Shown: positions 9,001-16,370 of the stretch, in pieces
Position numbering within the stretch: the stretch's first letter is position 1
Layout of the letters: each line of letters begins with the position of its first letter
Source: Sulfurovum sp.
GTDB taxonomy: Bacteria > Campylobacterota > Campylobacteria > Campylobacterales > Sulfurovaceae
Assembly (NCBI GenBank): GCA_011391015.1
Contig: JAABRH010000011.1
Span: 1-35,153 of the forward strand
DNA length: 35,153 nucleotides
Reading direction: 5' to 3'
Translations under genes and position numbers: made by a program
The notes under the pieces: generated by a model
What the model saw: the letters and a program-made list of their open reading frames with translations, nothing else
Database searches by the model: none
What the model was told of the DNA's origin: nothing

Positions 9001-9449
9001 CGCTGAGTCCTACGGGTGTTGAAGGTGAGTTTGTTGCCGGAGTCAAGTACAAAGCATGGCAACCGTGGTCTGCACTGCATCCGACCATCGAGGTTGATAC
9101 ACCGTTGGTATTTGATATCGTGGACAAATGGAACCAGAGATCCATCGGGGGGATGACCTATTTTGTCTCTCATCCCGGTGGCAGAACCTACGATACATTT
9201 CCGGTCAACAGCAATGAAGCCGAATCCAGACGCGTCAATCGGTTCTGGGACTTTAACCATACGCAAGGCGGTGTGGATTATATTGCAGCATCGATTATCA
9301 AACAGAGCATGAGTGAAGTAAACGGTACCAAAAGAGCCGTCATGCATAAAGAGAAAACAGGAGATAAAGTGTTTATTTACCAAGATGTGCCATCAAGCCT
9401 AGAGTACCCCAATACACTGGATCTTAGACGAAAGTGGGCGAAACAGTAA
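6081..9449 (+). CDS. Transglutaminase-like protein fused to a DUF2126 putative amidoligase
   Basis: This 1122-residue two-part protein begins with a bacterial transglutaminase N-terminal region (about 1-100) and a transglutaminase/papain-like core (about 150-260). The core has a visible catalytic triad: C180 (LGSCRDYAW), H229 (DLHAW) and D245 (GLDATSG). From about 300 to the end it is DUF2126, beginning near LSMGGEPTFVS; this family is annotated as a putative amidoligase. Together these imply cleavage or transfer and ATP-dependent formation of amide or isopeptide bonds; substrate unknown. No signal peptide is seen, so it is probably cytoplasmic. AAAGGA lies 6 bases before the start. It is the first gene of a three-gene run: the next ATG follows its TAA with no gap. 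Length is normal for this family. Confidence 0.93.
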   Translation: MALKVVLSHKTHYKYDKYISLSPHSIRLRPAPHCRTPIDAYSLKITPENHFINWQQDPYGNYVARIVFPDKVKEFGIDVEVIADLVSINPFDFFVESYAEHFPFVYKKELAGELIPYLEVTEKGKKLTKFIASLDLKEQKINDFLVYLNTKIYAYLNYTVRLEAGVQTCEVTLDKKLGSCRDYAWLFVQVLRTLGLAARFVSGYLVQLKADEKSLDGPSGPEEDFTDLHAWTEVYLPGAGWVGLDATSGLFAGEGHIPLACTAHFESAHAIEGFSDKCKTEFEFSNTVTRLFESPRVTKPYRDDQWDAIYQLGFDVDEELEKNDVRLSMGGEPTFVSIDDMESAQWNTAADGPEKRALADTLSRKLLGSFGKGGMLHYAQGKWYPGEPVPRWQTSIIWRKDGKKIWKNPDLFASMNETYSYTNEDALKFLSTLSLTLGISTDYIEEAFEDPVHYIIKEASLPIDIDPAEFDLKSATERKTIARVLSQGLDQPAGFVLPLNYLQEAWVSSIWEFRRGRLLLIPGDSPVGLRLPMDSLIENPEYEASLHPEPDLFAKVPKLAKFRKKAKKKCAKTDTLRLTTDPSGMFVRTALNCEIRNGKLYIFLPPLNHTEAFLKLIAAIEAVAMKLDIKVVLEGYEPAHDLRLDTIKVTPDPGVIEVNIQPVTSWRELTDNFFTLYQDAKESRLGTEKFMLDGKHTGTGGGNHVTIGAMKPSDSPLLRRPELLRSLITFWQHHPGLSYLFSGAFIGPTSQAPRVDEGRAENLYELEIAFSQIPQDEEVPFWLTDRLFRHMLTDITGNTHRSEFCIDKLYSPDSSSGRLGILELRAFDMPPHPKMALMQNLLIRTLVSLFWRKPYKHKLVRWGTQLHDKFLLEHYVKEDIKDIVSFLNNEGYNFELDWFDPFFEFRFPLYGMATVENIHLELRAAIEPWHVLGEESGSQGTSRYVDSSLERVQIKVSNFTAERYVLTCNAVVIPLSPTGVEGEFVAGVKYKAWQPWSALHPTIEVDTPLVFDIVDKWNQRSIGGMTYFVSHPGGRTYDTFPVNSNEAESRRVNRFWDFNHTQGGVDYIAASIIKQSMSEVNGTKRAVMHKEKTGDKVFIYQDVPSSLEYPNTLDLRRKWAKQ

Positions 9450-11945
9450 ATGCCGATCTTTGACAGCTATGCTTCTGAATCTTCGTTTGATGAAGTCTAT
9501 GACACACATTTGGTGCCAAGACCTCGTTGGAAAAAGATCATAGAGTGCATCCAATCCTCAGGCTTGGATGCACTCAAACAGAAACAGGCAGAAATAGACT
9601 GGCATCTTGAAGACAATGGGGTAACGTACAATATCTACGATGATTACGATAAACCCGCCCACCGTTCATGGAGTCTGGATCCCATCCCTTTTGTCATCGA
9701 AGCTAAAGAGTGGAATGAAGTCAAAAAAGGCTTAAAGCAACGCGCCAAACTGTTAAATCTCATCTTAAAAGATCTCTACGGCGAACAAAAACTCATCAAA
9801 GAGAACATCGTCCCTGCTGAAGTTATTTTTGGTCACAGAGGATTTTCTACCGAAGTGTTTAATTTTGGTGCAAAAGAGGATTTCAATCTCTACTTTTATG
9901 CAACCGATATCGCCAGAGGACCCGATGGTAAAATGTGGGTCATTTCAGATAAAACACAAGCACCCTCCGGACTTGGTTACGCCATAGAGAACAGACTGAC
10001 CATGAATGTCATCGCTAATGATCTCTATCCTGAAGTGGAGACCAAAAAGCTCTCTCCTTTTTTGTATGCTTTTAAAGATGTACTCAAAGATCTCACCGGC
10101 GGTGATCTCTCCAAAGCAGCACTTTTGACACCCGGCCCCTACAATGAAACCTATTTTGAACATGCCTATTTGAGTTCTTATCTTGAGATTAGCCTCGTTC
10201 AGGGACAAGATCTGCTGAGTAAAAACGGTTCAATGTGGATCAAAAGTCTCAGTGGGCTCAAACAGATCAATACGCTTCTTAGACGAGTTGATGACCGATT
10301 TGCTGACCCGCTTGAACTTAAAGATGACTCCAGACTGGGTGTTGCCGGTTTGGTTGAGTCGATGCGTCAAGATAACCTGCATATGATCAACCCCATAGGC
10401 TCAGCCATTCTTGAAAATATCGGACTCAATCCTTTTATGTCAAAAATAGCCCAATACTTTTTAAATGAAGAACTCATACTGCCCCAGATAGCAACATGGT
10501 GGTGCGGTCAGAAAAAAGAGCTTGATTTTGTATTAGAAAATATGGAAACACTGGTTATCAAAAAAATAGACCGTACCACGCAAATACAAGTCTATTTTGG
10601 AAAAAGCATGACCCAAGAGGAGCGGCAAAATCTGGCTGAGCTGTTACAAAAAGACCCCTACAAATATGTGGCGCAGGAAGATGTGGATTTTTCAACTGTA
10701 CCGTATTATTATAAAGGAAAGATTGAGCCCAGAAATGCCGTAATCAGATCGTTCGCTTTGCGAAAAAATGATGACTATACCGTGATGAATGGCGGGTTGG
10801 TACGCATGGCTGCGAGTAAAAATTCTCTGGTCGTCTCCTCAAATTCCGGCGGTATCAGCAAGGATCTTTGGATACTGGGAAAAGATAAATCCATGCCCTT
10901 GTTTCCTTCCCAACCCAATCCGATCCCATACGTTGAAACCTCTATCAACAGTATCTCTACGCTCAAAGCGGAAAATCTTTTTTGGCTGGGAAGATACCTT
11001 TCACGTTCAGTCTCAACAGCCAGACTGATATCACATGTTATCAAGAAGATAACAAACTTTTATCGTTATGAGATTGCCACTTCAAAAGAGTCTCAAGTCA
11101 TTTTGCAAAATGCCTTAACCCATATGACGATGACATACCCAGGATTTATGGATCCTAAAAATCAGAAAAATCTCGATGTATTTCCGATGATAGAACTGAC
11201 CTCAGTGATAAAAGATGTACATCGTTCCGGCTCTTTAACGCTTACTTTGATGATGCTTGCCAATGCCAATATGAACCTGAAGGATCTCTTGACATTGGAG
11301 TCTTGGAAACTGTTTGATAGACTCCAAAAAGAGTGGGGTGCATTTGCCAACAGAAAAGGGGATACCACCTTGGTCGTTGCTAGTGAACTTGACAATCTGC
11401 TCATCTATCTGATGGCATACAAAAAGCTCGTAGAAGACAGTATATTTAAGGAGCAGGGACTTATCTTGTACCATATAGGCTACAAAATTGAAGATGCACT
11501 GTTGCTCATCTCAAAAGCAAAATCGATGTTATGCCTCAAGCTGGATAAATCAGTAGGGCACGATGTGCTTGAGGGTATGCTCAACTCGATGGAAAGTTTT
11601 AATGCGTACAGAGCACACTACAAAAGCTCTTTGACACTTGAACATGTTGTTGATTTCCTCATTTTCAATACCCAGTTCCCAAAATCACTGCATCACACCA
11701 TACGCACATTGCTTAGTGAATTTAAACTCTTGCCCAAAGCAAAAGAGACCTGTACTTCCTATGAAGAAACGATGATGAAAGCAAAATCCCTCCTGCATGC
11801 TGTTGATATCAAAACACTCTTGCTCACTGAAGAGAGTGAGGCTATTTACCTCAGGCTTGATGAATTGCTTACAACACTTTCTGATCTTTTTTTGGCATGC
11901 TCCAACGAGTTTTCCAATACCTACTTTGCACACTACGGTGAATAA
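9450..11945 (+). CDS. Circularly permuted ATP-grasp ligase fused to an alpha-E (DUF403) domain
   Basis: This 831-residue fusion protein has a circularly permuted type-2 ATP-grasp part at about 60-480. It is recognised by ALLTPGPYNETYFEHAYLS, RRVDDRFADP and the C-terminal VSSNSGGISKDLWIL, all aligned by eye with the stand-alone copy at 13578-14942. From about 502 it is an alpha-E helical domain that begins with the typical ENLFWLGRYLSRSVSTARL. The ATP-grasp fold predicts ligation of a carboxylate to an amine through an acyl-phosphate. The helical domain is of unknown role and may hold a partner or substrate. The start codon abuts the stop of the preceding gene, implying coupled translation. 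No signal peptide is visible. Confidence 0.92.
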   Translation: MPIFDSYASESSFDEVYDTHLVPRPRWKKIIECIQSSGLDALKQKQAEIDWHLEDNGVTYNIYDDYDKPAHRSWSLDPIPFVIEAKEWNEVKKGLKQRAKLLNLILKDLYGEQKLIKENIVPAEVIFGHRGFSTEVFNFGAKEDFNLYFYATDIARGPDGKMWVISDKTQAPSGLGYAIENRLTMNVIANDLYPEVETKKLSPFLYAFKDVLKDLTGGDLSKAALLTPGPYNETYFEHAYLSSYLEISLVQGQDLLSKNGSMWIKSLSGLKQINTLLRRVDDRFADPLELKDDSRLGVAGLVESMRQDNLHMINPIGSAILENIGLNPFMSKIAQYFLNEELILPQIATWWCGQKKELDFVLENMETLVIKKIDRTTQIQVYFGKSMTQEERQNLAELLQKDPYKYVAQEDVDFSTVPYYYKGKIEPRNAVIRSFALRKNDDYTVMNGGLVRMAASKNSLVVSSNSGGISKDLWILGKDKSMPLFPSQPNPIPYVETSINSISTLKAENLFWLGRYLSRSVSTARLISHVIKKITNFYRYEIATSKESQVILQNALTHMTMTYPGFMDPKNQKNLDVFPMIELTSVIKDVHRSGSLTLTLMMLANANMNLKDLLTLESWKLFDRLQKEWGAFANRKGDTTLVVASELDNLLIYLMAYKKLVEDSIFKEQGLILYHIGYKIEDALLLISKAKSMLCLKLDKSVGHDVLEGMLNSMESFNAYRAHYKSSLTLEHVVDFLIFNTQFPKSLHHTIRTLLSEFKLLPKAKETCTSYEETMMKAKSLLHAVDIKTLLLTEESEAIYLRLDELLTTLSDLFLACSNEFSNTYFAHYGE

Positions 11946-11946
11946 A

Positions 11947-12891
11947 ATGATTTATGATATTTTCCACAAAACAGAGTTTGTCTATCAGCACAATGTAACG
12001 TTTAGCCACAACCTCGCACGACTCAAACCCAAAACAACATCCTACCAAAAACTTTTGGATTTTTCTATGGAAATCTCTCCATCAGTATTTGAGGCGTACG
12101 AATTTACAGATATGTTTGGCAACAACACAACCCATATGCTCATTAGAGAGCCTCACCATACATTATCAGTTACAGGCAGATCAAAGGTAGAACTTTTCCC
12201 GGAACGAATGGAAAAACATATCGAACACATTAAACTCAAAAGTATCACCTATGGCAAAGCGCTGGATAGACTCTCGCATTTTCAAATCGATGATGTCTTT
12301 GCCAAACAATACCTTTTTGAATCTGCATTGATTCCCTATGCTTCAGAGTCCATCAAGGCATATGCCCTCAAGTCTTTTGCCAAGAATAGAGATCTTTTTG
12401 AAGCAACGCAGGAGTTTATGGAGCGTATCTTTACTGATTTTGACTTTGTCTCGGGGTTTTCAGATATTACAACACCGGTTGAAAAGATCTTTGAAGCCAA
12501 AAAAGGGGTCTGTCAGGATTTTGCACAGTTTGCCATCTCTGCGTTGCGCAGCATCGGTTTACCCGCACAGTACAGAAGCGGTTACATCGAAACACTGCCA
12601 CCGGAGGGAAAAGAGAAACTATTTGGTGTAGATGCCTCACATGCATGGTTTAGCCTCTACATTCCCAACGCCGGCTGGATAGACTTTGATCCTACAAACA
12701 ATCTTATTCCTAAAGAACAGCATATCCTTTTAGGTTCAGGAAGAGATTACCACGATATCTCACCACTCAAAGGTGTGGTCATGAGCAGCGGTGAGAGTAA
12801 ATTGTCTGTCATGGTAGATGTCAGACAAGAAGATACGGAGAAAAAAAGGCTCGCCAATGCCATACGGAGTCAGATGCAAAGCCAGCAATAG
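11947..12891 (+). CDS. Stand-alone transglutaminase-like cysteine protease/transferase
   Basis: The ATG at 11947 lies one base after the stop of the ATP-grasp fusion and yields 314 residues (MIYDIFHKTEFVYQHN...). A longer reading from 11797 would run 150 bases into that gene and is rejected. The protein has a bacterial transglutaminase N-terminal region (1-90) and the core with triad C189 (GVCQDFAQF), H232 (ASHAWFSLY) and D248 (DFDPTNN). Family members of this size may act as amidases or peptidases rather than true transglutaminases. As last gene of the plus-strand run, it probably works on the same product as the two ligase proteins before it. Its stop is 8 bases from the end of the convergent alpha-E gene. 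Confidence 0.92.
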   Translation: MIYDIFHKTEFVYQHNVTFSHNLARLKPKTTSYQKLLDFSMEISPSVFEAYEFTDMFGNNTTHMLIREPHHTLSVTGRSKVELFPERMEKHIEHIKLKSITYGKALDRLSHFQIDDVFAKQYLFESALIPYASESIKAYALKSFAKNRDLFEATQEFMERIFTDFDFVSGFSDITTPVEKIFEAKKGVCQDFAQFAISALRSIGLPAQYRSGYIETLPPEGKEKLFGVDASHAWFSLYIPNAGWIDFDPTNNLIPKEQHILLGSGRDYHDISPLKGVVMSSGESKLSVMVDVRQEDTEKKRLANAIRSQMQSQQ

Positions 12892-12898
12892 CTGACTG

Positions 12899-13576
12899 TT
12901 ACTCTTCTATGATCAGTTTATCAATCGTAGCGTAGATACATTCCACGATAGAATAGGGTATCTCTTCGATATATTCTTCCGGACAGTTTTCAAATATATC
13001 CAAATCCGGATTAAGTATTTGAATCGCCGCATTGATCTCTTTCAAGATGAGCTCTGTCATGGCTTTTTCTTTACCCAGTCTCAGACGCAGATCGACCTCT
13101 TCGACCAGTTTGCCCAGTTTGAAAAAATAATCACTGCTTCTTCTGTGACCTCTGTGTGCGTGTGCACCCCAAATAATAAGTATCAAAGAGAGTGCTTTGT
13201 CCAAATCATTGCAGTCAATGTGGCTTCGCTTTGTTTGCAGGGTTTGAAACATATTATTCAGCGCGATAATCTCACCAAAGGCAATACTGTCGATGTAGGC
13301 GCGTGAGATGATGGCGTTTTCTCTTGCCTGAAGCATCATCTCTCCCAAGTTTGCAGGATGTTTTCCCCTGATGGCTTTATGCAAGAAATCCATTGCACTT
13401 ACATATTTGAGATCAATATTGAATTTTTTATACAAGGCGGTACCCGCTTTTCTATCAACATCGATGATCAGATCATAGGCTTTGTTGATTTCATACAGGG
13501 TTCCCTCCAATCTTTGAAGATATCTGCCAAGCCAGTACATACTGCTGGCTACATTTGCTGTCAATAACTGTTCCAT
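12899..13576 (-). CDS. Stand-alone alpha-E (DUF403) domain protein
   Basis: This all-helical 225-residue protein starts MEQLLTANVASSMYWLGRYL. The ATG at 13576 is one base after the stop of the upstream ATP-grasp gene and has GGAG 8 bases before it. A longer frame from 13657 would overlap that gene by 80 bases. It corresponds to the C-terminal domain of the plus-strand fusion protein (compare SMYWLGRYLQRLEGT with NLFWLGRYLSRSVST). The family has no proven biochemical activity. Its strict pairing with circularly permuted ATP-grasp proteins suggests that it is a subunit or substrate-carrier of that ligase. Confidence 0.9.
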   Translation of the reverse strand: MEQLLTANVASSMYWLGRYLQRLEGTLYEINKAYDLIIDVDRKAGTALYKKFNIDLKYVSAMDFLHKAIRGKHPANLGEMMLQARENAIISRAYIDSIAFGEIIALNNMFQTLQTKRSHIDCNDLDKALSLILIIWGAHAHRGHRRSSDYFFKLGKLVEEVDLRLRLGKEKAMTELILKEINAAIQILNPDLDIFENCPEEYIEEIPYSIVECIYATIDKLIIEE

Positions 13577-13577
13577 C

Positions 13578-14942
13578 TTATAACTCCATAACCCAAGTAT
13601 CTTTAAAGCCGCCGCCTTGTGAAGAGTTGACCAGATAATTTCCCTCTTGCAAAGCATAGCGTGTCAAACCGCAGTTCCAAACCTTTACCTCTTCCCCCAT
13701 GACTACATAGGCTCTGAAATCGGCTTTTCTGTCCTGAAGTTTTCTGTCAAGATAACACTTTTCATCATAAAACTCTATCAGTTCCTGCGCAATAAACCTT
13801 CGTGGTTCAGCTTTGATGGTTGCTTTAAGGTCTTTGATTTGTATCGCTGTGAGCGAGTGTCCAAATAACACACCGTAACCACCCGCTTCAGCAACATCTT
13901 TAATGACCAGTTTTTCCATATTGTCCATCACATAATCCATATCTTCTTTAAAATAGGGCAGATAGGTCGGTGCATTTTTCAAGATGGGCTTTTCATTCAA
14001 ATAATACTCTATCATCTTTGGCACAAAGTAATAGATGCCTTTATCATCGGAGACACCATTTCCGATGGCATTCAACAATGCCACATTGCCGGCAAGATAC
14101 GCTTCAACCAAACCTGGAACACCGATAAGACTGTCAGGATTGAAGAATTTCGGATCCAAAAATTCATCATCAAGGCGTTTATAAATCGCTCCGACGCGTA
14201 TTTTTTTTCCGTTGTAGTTTTTAAAATAAACCTTTTTATCGATAACCACCAACTCATGTGCACGAACAAGCTGCGCACCGATCTCCTGTGCGAGGTAGCT
14301 GTGTTCATAGTAGGCTGAGTTGAATCTTCCCGGGGTCAAGACCACATTGATGCCGCCGGTGTTCACATATTCCATGGCATCGGTAATGATTTTAGGATAA
14401 TTTTTAATCGGTTCTATTTTAAGATTTTCAAAAAAATCAGGATAGATTTTTCTATAGGTATCACGTATGGAGAGCGGATAGCTCGCACCGCTTGGAACAC
14501 GCAGGTTGTCTTCAAGGATGACCCACTCATCATCTGAAGAATCTTTCACAAGGTCTATGCCATTGATGTGTGTTCGGACTTTTTTGGACGGTGAAAAACC
14601 GACAAATTCTTTGAGAAATCCACTGGCGCTCTCTATAAACTCTTTGGGAATAACACCGTCTTTGACGATCTTGGCATCGGTGTACAAATCTTCTAAAAAA
14701 AGGTTCAATGCAGTCACACGCTGAATCAGTCCTTTTTCTATCTTGTTAAACTCTTTTTTTGGGATAATCCTTGGAATGACATCAAAAGGCAGAGACTGTT
14801 CTATAAAATTACCGTCTTTATAAAGATTGAAATTCACAGCAAACTTATCCATATAGCGTTGAAACTCATCGATTTTATGTCTATCTTGCTGTGCAAAAAT
14901 ATCCCAAAATTTTTTATGAAGTTTTGTCGATTTTTCTAACAT
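13578..14942 (-). CDS. Stand-alone circularly permuted type-2 ATP-grasp protein
   Basis: This 454-residue protein is of normal size for the DUF404/DUF407 family. Recognisable motifs are DVIPRIIPKKEFNKIEKGL (about 56-74), VVLTPGRFNSAYYEHSYLAQ (central), RLDDEFLDPKFF, and the C-terminal VNSSQGGGFKDTWVMEL. It is predicted to join a carboxylate and an amine using ATP. Translation should be strong, because GGAGGAGGAAT (14961-14951) lies just upstream. Together with the following alpha-E gene it is the split version of the fused gene at 9450-11945, and the two arms converge. The two copies are clearly diverged by eye, so they may act on different substrates or as a heteromer. Confidence 0.92.
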   Translation of the reverse strand: MLEKSTKLHKKFWDIFAQQDRHKIDEFQRYMDKFAVNFNLYKDGNFIEQSLPFDVIPRIIPKKEFNKIEKGLIQRVTALNLFLEDLYTDAKIVKDGVIPKEFIESASGFLKEFVGFSPSKKVRTHINGIDLVKDSSDDEWVILEDNLRVPSGASYPLSIRDTYRKIYPDFFENLKIEPIKNYPKIITDAMEYVNTGGINVVLTPGRFNSAYYEHSYLAQEIGAQLVRAHELVVIDKKVYFKNYNGKKIRVGAIYKRLDDEFLDPKFFNPDSLIGVPGLVEAYLAGNVALLNAIGNGVSDDKGIYYFVPKMIEYYLNEKPILKNAPTYLPYFKEDMDYVMDNMEKLVIKDVAEAGGYGVLFGHSLTAIQIKDLKATIKAEPRRFIAQELIEFYDEKCYLDRKLQDRKADFRAYVVMGEEVKVWNCGLTRYALQEGNYLVNSSQGGGFKDTWVMEL

Positions 14943-14950
14943 TGTACTTT

Positions 14951-14986
14951 ATTCCTCCTCCATCTTGTATCGCATAATTGATTATA
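14951..14986 (-). promoter_or_regulatory. Promoter -10 and strong ribosome site for the minus-strand ATP-grasp/alpha-E operon
   Basis: On the minus strand TATAAT is at 14986-14981, about 38 bases before the start codon, and the purine-rich GGAGGAGGAAT at 14961-14951 gives a strong Shine-Dalgarno. No TTGACA-like -35 is found at the right distance. Confidence 0.45.
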
Positions 14987-15299
14987 GCCTTAAATATATA
15001 CTTTTGACATTGCGTTGATTGTCTATTTTGTAATCAATTTAGAGTAAAGTAGTAAATGAAGGGCTAAACAGTGAGAGATTAGGGGTTACATTTGAACAGA
15101 AATACAAATTTAAAAGAAGCAACAAACATGAAAAATGCCTCTTCTAAAAAAGACGGACTTTGCCTAGACAAACATGAAATTTTACAATTTTTGGACAAGG
15201 AGTAAAAGATTCCAGACCAGTCCCGAAAGAATATCTCTTTCTTAAGTTTATTATAACGACTAACTATAAATCATTGGAAAATAAATGATTAACCAACAA
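14987..15299. other. Intergenic stretch with inverted repeats and a possible small ORF
   Basis: This is the main gene-poor stretch of the window (357 bases in all between genes). It contains an inverted repeat TTGATT/AATCAA (15015-15020 and 15032-15037), a second GAAAGA/TCTTTC (15224-15240 region), and a third AATCATT/AATGATT near 15272-15295. None is followed by a T run, so they are not convincing terminators. A possible 37-codon ORF is listed separately. I see no tRNA, known riboswitch or mobile element. Confidence 0.4.
15092..15205 (+). CDS. Possible 37-residue small protein with TTG start
   Basis: An open frame runs from TTG 15092 to TAA 15203-15205. AGGGG (15081-15085) lies 6 bases before the TTG; an internal ATG at 15128 would give 25 residues without a ribosome site. 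The product is hydrophilic, Lys- and Asn-rich, and ends DKHEILQFLDKE, a short amphipathic helix. I do not recognise it. It could be a real small protein, a remnant of a longer gene, or chance. Confidence 0.25.
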   Translation: MNRNTNLKEATNMKNASSKKDGLCLDKHEILQFLDKE

Positions 15300-16370
15300 C
15301 TAACACAAAGAGACTCCCAAACCAAAATCATCACTGAGGATAATCTCGCTTTCATTAAACACAACTGAAGTTGTTACAGGATGTGAAGCCAGCAGACTCA
15401 CCGCATCCAGATCGAGCATCGTAATCACATCCGCCTTGGCTGACGCGACATGTACCCCTGCCGCCACAGCGATGGGTCCCTCAAGCATACAGCCCATCAT
15501 GCACTTCACACCAAAGGATTGCGATAAATCTGCCAAAGCCAAAGCCTGACTGATACCGGCTGTTTTGGCGAGCTTGATGTTCACATAATCAATGGCTTGC
15601 ATTTCAAGAAGTTTCTTGGCATCTTTGAGACTAAAAATACTCTCATCGGCCAAAACAGGGGTCTGCACTCTCTCTTTAATGTACTTTAGTCCTTCTAAAT
15701 CATCAGCGGGTACAGGTTGCTCTATAAACTCGGCAACTATATCTTTGTTCTCTAAGGTGTATAACAATTTCACTGCGTCCCCAGCACTCCAACCCTGATT
15801 GGCATCCAGTCTCAGGGTGATATCTTTGCCTAATGTTTCATGCAGAGCAATGATACGGGCAGCGTCATTGTTTGGATTGTCACCTATCTTTATCTTCAAG
15901 GTTTTATACCCAAGTTCCACCGCATGAAGGCTGTCTGCTATCATCTGCTGTGTATTGCCCATACTGATGGTGATATCAGTCTCAAATACGGTTTTAGAAC
16001 CGCCCAACATAGCATAAAGCGGTTGATTGTATGATTTGGCTTTAAGGTCATACAGGGCTATCTCAAGTGCCGATTTGGCTGTGGTGTTTTTGACAATCAA
16101 GGTATGTACTGCTTTAAGCAGTGTATCAAAATCATCTATCTCCTTACCAAGTAGATGGGGTTTGATAAACTCAATCGTTGCCACCATGGAACCGATGGTC
16201 TCACCTGTTATCTGTGGTGTGGGCGCACCTTCACCATACCCGACCAAACCATTGTCGCACTCTATGATGACAACCAGATCTTCCAAAACTTCGACCCGAC
16301 GCAAAGCAGTCACAAAAGGGGTTTTGAGCGGCGCTCTGAGTATGTGTGTGTGTATGGTTTTTATCTTCAT
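15300..16370 (-). CDS. Dipeptide epimerase (L-Ala-D/L-Glu epimerase type, enolase superfamily)
   Basis: This 356-residue enzyme inverts the alpha carbon of a dipeptide, classically L-Ala-D-Glu to L-Ala-L-Glu during murein peptide recycling. The muconate-cycloisomerase-type active site is complete: K159 and K161 (LKIKIG), metal ligands D189 (LRLDANQ), E217 (FIEQP) and D242 (LADES), and catalytic K266 (NIKLAKTAG). These positions agree within one or two residues with those I know for Bacillus YkfB. The N-terminal capping domain (1-125) includes GYGEGAPTPQITGE. The exact dipeptide preference varies in this family and cannot be read from sequence. The ATG directly follows the stop of the DUF819 gene, so the two are an operon. 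Confidence 0.9.
   Translation of the reverse strand: MKIKTIHTHILRAPLKTPFVTALRRVEVLEDLVVIIECDNGLVGYGEGAPTPQITGETIGSMVATIEFIKPHLLGKEIDDFDTLLKAVHTLIVKNTTAKSALEIALYDLKAKSYNQPLYAMLGGSKTVFETDITISMGNTQQMIADSLHAVELGYKTLKIKIGDNPNNDAARIIALHETLGKDITLRLDANQGWSAGDAVKLLYTLENKDIVAEFIEQPVPADDLEGLKYIKERVQTPVLADESIFSLKDAKKLLEMQAIDYVNIKLAKTAGISQALALADLSQSFGVKCMMGCMLEGPIAVAAGVHVASAKADVITMLDLDAVSLLASHPVTTSVVFNESEIILSDDFGLGVSLC

Noticed and set aside
11797-11946. Longer N-terminus for the second transglutaminase gene
   Set aside because: It would overlap the ATP-grasp/alpha-E gene by 149 bases and lacks homologous sequence; the ATG at 11947 begins the typical transglutaminase N-terminal region.
13577-13657. Longer N-terminus for the minus-strand alpha-E gene
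   Set aside because: It lies inside the ATP-grasp coding sequence; the ATG at 13576 has a ribosome site and begins the alpha-E family motif.
15224-15295. Intrinsic terminators in the gene-poor stretch after the epimerase
   Set aside because: The inverted repeats are short and AT-rich, and no T run follows on either strand.
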